From assembly GCA_964292325.1 (NCBI GenBank), contig CAXYVG010000146.1, positions 1 to 7,140 on the forward strand: a DNA stretch of 7,140 bases. The letters run 5' to 3'. The notes under the pieces were generated by a model. The model saw nothing but the letters and a program-made list of their open reading frames with translations, did no database searches and was not told the origin of the DNA. This stretch comes from CTSoil-075 sp964292325 (lineage in GTDB: Bacteria; Bacillota; Negativicutes; DSM-13327). Shown here one piece after another: positions 6,000 through 7,140 of this stretch. The translations under genes and the position numbers were made by a program. Each line of letters starts with the position of its first letter. Position 1 is the first letter of the stretch.

Positions 6000-7010
6000 T
6001 TGAGTACAATATATGATAAATTATTAGAAAAGGCAAAAGAAGCATTTATCATGTCGATTGAAATATATAATAAACCAACGATTCGGTATCGAGTAGAAGG
6101 TTTTAGCTTCTTTATCTGTAATGCTTGGGAGTTGATGTTGAAAGCCCATCTGTTAAATACTAATGGAAATTCTAGCATTTACTATAAAGATAACCCAGGT
6201 AGAACTATCACACTAGAGAATTGTATTCAGAAGATTTTCACTAACAATAAAGATCCTTTACGTCTAAACCTAGAAAAAATTATAGAACTTCGTAATACCA
6301 GTACTCACTTCATTACTGAAGAATATGAAATGCTTTATATTCCTTTATTTCAGGCTTGCATATTAAATTTTAATGAAAAGATGTATGATTTTCATAATGC
6401 GGATATGACGAAAATAATTCCTCAAAATTTTCTAACTCTTGCAGTTAGTATGAAAGCTTTAGATGAAGAAAGCATTCGTGCTAAATATCCAGAAGAAATC
6501 GTTGCAAAAATGATAAATACCAATCAAATGATAGTTAGTATGGCTAGTGAAAATAATCAATCTTTTTCGATTAAGATAGAGCATCATCACTATATAACCA
6601 AGGACCAAAACAGAGCAACTTCTACTGTTTATATTGATAAGAATGCTGAGAATGGGGTAAAGATAATCAAAGAGTTGAAAGATCCAAATACAACACACAA
6701 ATATAGTGCTAAGAACTGCATAAAAGAGATAGCAAAACGTTTACACAAGGCAAATATTCATTTATTTTATAATGGGAATCCAGTTACTTTTAACATGCAC
6801 CATTTTACATTGTTTTGTAATTATTACGATTTAAAAGAGAATCAAAAATATTGTTACACTTATAAGGTAACTACTTCTCCTACATACAGTTACTCCATTC
6901 AGACAATTGATTTTATCGTGGAAGAAATAAGAAAATCCCCCGATGCAATCATCGGAGGATTAAAAGAAAAAATAAAAAATAAGTTAACCTCAGGAGCAAA
7001 GGAATTCTAA
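6000..7010 (+). CDS. DUF3644 domain-containing protein, putative HEPN-like
   Basis: Cytoplasmic protein of 336 residues with no signal or membrane segment, recognised as the DUF3644 family from its opening (LLEKAKEAFIMSIEIYNKPT, YRVEGFSFFICNAWELMLKA) and near-complete length. The N-terminal part (about 1-130) is predicted helical and holds IIELRNTSTHF, in which R98-N99-x3-H103 fits the R-x4-6-H motif of HEPN ribonucleases. That link is my inference, not a known activity. The C-terminal part has IKIEHHHYITKD (192-203), NTTHKYSAKNCIKEIAKRLH and a YKVTTSPTYSYS region resembling small DNA-binding winged-helix tails (low confidence). TTG 6000 is the start: an in-frame TGA at 5994-5996 blocks extension, AAAGGGCGG lies 8 bases upstream, and the next Met (codon 18) would cut conserved sequence. 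The AT-rich gene follows a broken BREX gene, which suggests a defence-island role, unproven. No forward terminator is visible by 7140. Confidence 0.82.
   Translation: MSTIYDKLLEKAKEAFIMSIEIYNKPTIRYRVEGFSFFICNAWELMLKAHLLNTNGNSSIYYKDNPGRTITLENCIQKIFTNNKDPLRLNLEKIIELRNTSTHFITEEYEMLYIPLFQACILNFNEKMYDFHNADMTKIIPQNFLTLAVSMKALDEESIRAKYPEEIVAKMINTNQMIVSMASENNQSFSIKIEHHHYITKDQNRATSTVYIDKNAENGVKIIKELKDPNTTHKYSAKNCIKEIAKRLHKANIHLFYNGNPVTFNMHHFTLFCNYYDLKENQKYCYTYKVTTSPTYSYSIQTIDFIVEEIRKSPDAIIGGLKEKIKNKLTSGAKEF
6920..6961 (-). terminator. Leftward intrinsic terminator inside the DUF3644 3' end
   Basis: Read on the minus strand, AATCCTCCGATG (6961-6950) pairs with CATCGGGGGATT (6945-6934) around an ATTG loop. 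The stem has 12 pairs with one G-U wobble and is followed by the T-rich TTCTTATTTCTT. On the plus strand the wobble becomes a C-A mismatch and an A-rich tract follows, so the structure suits leftward transcription. It overlaps DUF3644 codons, so chance cannot be excluded. Confidence 0.45.
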
Positions 7011-7068
7011 GCACTAACGTGCCTACTCCCATTCGGGAACCCAGCTTTTATCCATCGCAGGTTAACTT
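6981..7068. repeat. 10-bp inverted repeats spanning the DUF3644 stop codon
   Basis: AAGTTAACCT (6981-6990) and AGGTTAACTT (7059-7068) are exact reverse complements, 68 bases apart, on either side of the DUF3644 stop. They could pair in RNA of either strand. Because the core GTTAAC is itself palindromic, they could equally be two copies of one protein-binding site. Confidence 0.5.
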
Positions 7069-7077
7069 GTTACTTAT

Positions 7078-7086
7078 ATTATGCCA
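7078..7086 (-). promoter_or_regulatory. Leftward extended -10 promoter candidate downstream of DUF3644
   Basis: On the minus strand TGGCATAAT is an extended -10 (TGn plus CATAAT, one mismatch). A poor TTGCAT stands 17 bases upstream of CATAAT as -35. The start would be near 7070, reading toward the DUF3644 3' end and the leftward terminator at 6920-6961. The rest of 7011-7140 shows no open frame of useful length on either strand; a short CTGATA-AAA-TATCAG hairpin lies at 7111-7125 without a T tail. Confidence 0.3.
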
Positions 7087-7140
7087 TATTCATAAAAAAT
7101 ATGCAATACGCTGATAAAATATCAGTGGGGTTCGTAGGGA

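Noticed and set aside
7025..7057. Ten-codon leftward open frame (MDKSWVPEWE)
   Set aside because: It lies within the proposed leftward RNA but has no ribosome site and is too short to support a gene call.
4781..7066. Four GTTAAC sites between 4781 and 7066 as a repeat family
   Set aside because: The hexamer is AT-rich and about one is expected by chance here; flanks are not shared apart from the 6981/7059 pair already listed.
7111..7125. Forward terminator for DUF3644 at the CTGATA-AAA-TATCAG hairpin
   Set aside because: The stem has only 6 bp with two G-C pairs and is followed by TGGGG, not a T-run.

Overview
The window looks like the chromosome of a low- to mid-GC Firmicute, most likely an anaerobe of the Negativicutes/Clostridia type. 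The signs are strong AGGAGG-type Shine-Dalgarno sites, TTG starts, a near-consensus sigma-A promoter and a ferredoxin-linked 2-oxoacid oxidoreductase. The genus cannot be fixed from sequence reading alone; a Pelosinus/Sporomusa-like organism is a guess.

Left part (1-3949), core metabolism. The window opens inside an SLC13/DASS-type anion (di/tricarboxylate) transporter, of which the C-terminal two thirds or so is present. After 162 bp comes a tightly overlapping four-gene operon, korD-korA-korB-korC. It encodes a small 2x[4Fe-4S] ferredoxin-like subunit, the alpha and TPP/FeS beta subunits, and the gamma subunit of a 2-oxoacid (probably 2-oxoglutarate):ferredoxin oxidoreductase. All junctions are 4-bp ATGA or TAATG overlaps. 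The operon ends at a strong intrinsic terminator (3913-3949), preceded by a separate 17-bp hairpin. A transporter for a C4/C5/C6 carboxylate beside a 2-oxoglutarate-handling enzyme makes metabolic sense.

Middle (3950-4802). A small secreted M23/LytM-domain protein is driven by its own near-perfect promoter. Its first two zinc ligands (the HxxxD pair) are both replaced by Asn, so it is probably a non-catalytic LytM protein. A perfect 21-bp inverted repeat lies downstream.

Right part (4803-7140), a decayed defence-type region. Two out-of-frame pieces of a BREX PglX adenine methyltransferase C-terminus are fused at about 5195-5205. The N-terminal methyltransferase core and an internal segment are missing, and GC jumps from about 30% to about 43% at the junction. 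Downstream is an intact DUF3644-family gene (TTG start) carrying an R-x4-H motif like that of HEPN RNases. A leftward extended -10 promoter (7078-7086), a pair of 10-bp inverted repeats and a leftward intrinsic terminator inside the 3' end of this gene together suggest a possible antisense small RNA of about 140 nt. This last idea is a hypothesis. No tRNA, rRNA, CRISPR array or intact insertion sequence was seen.
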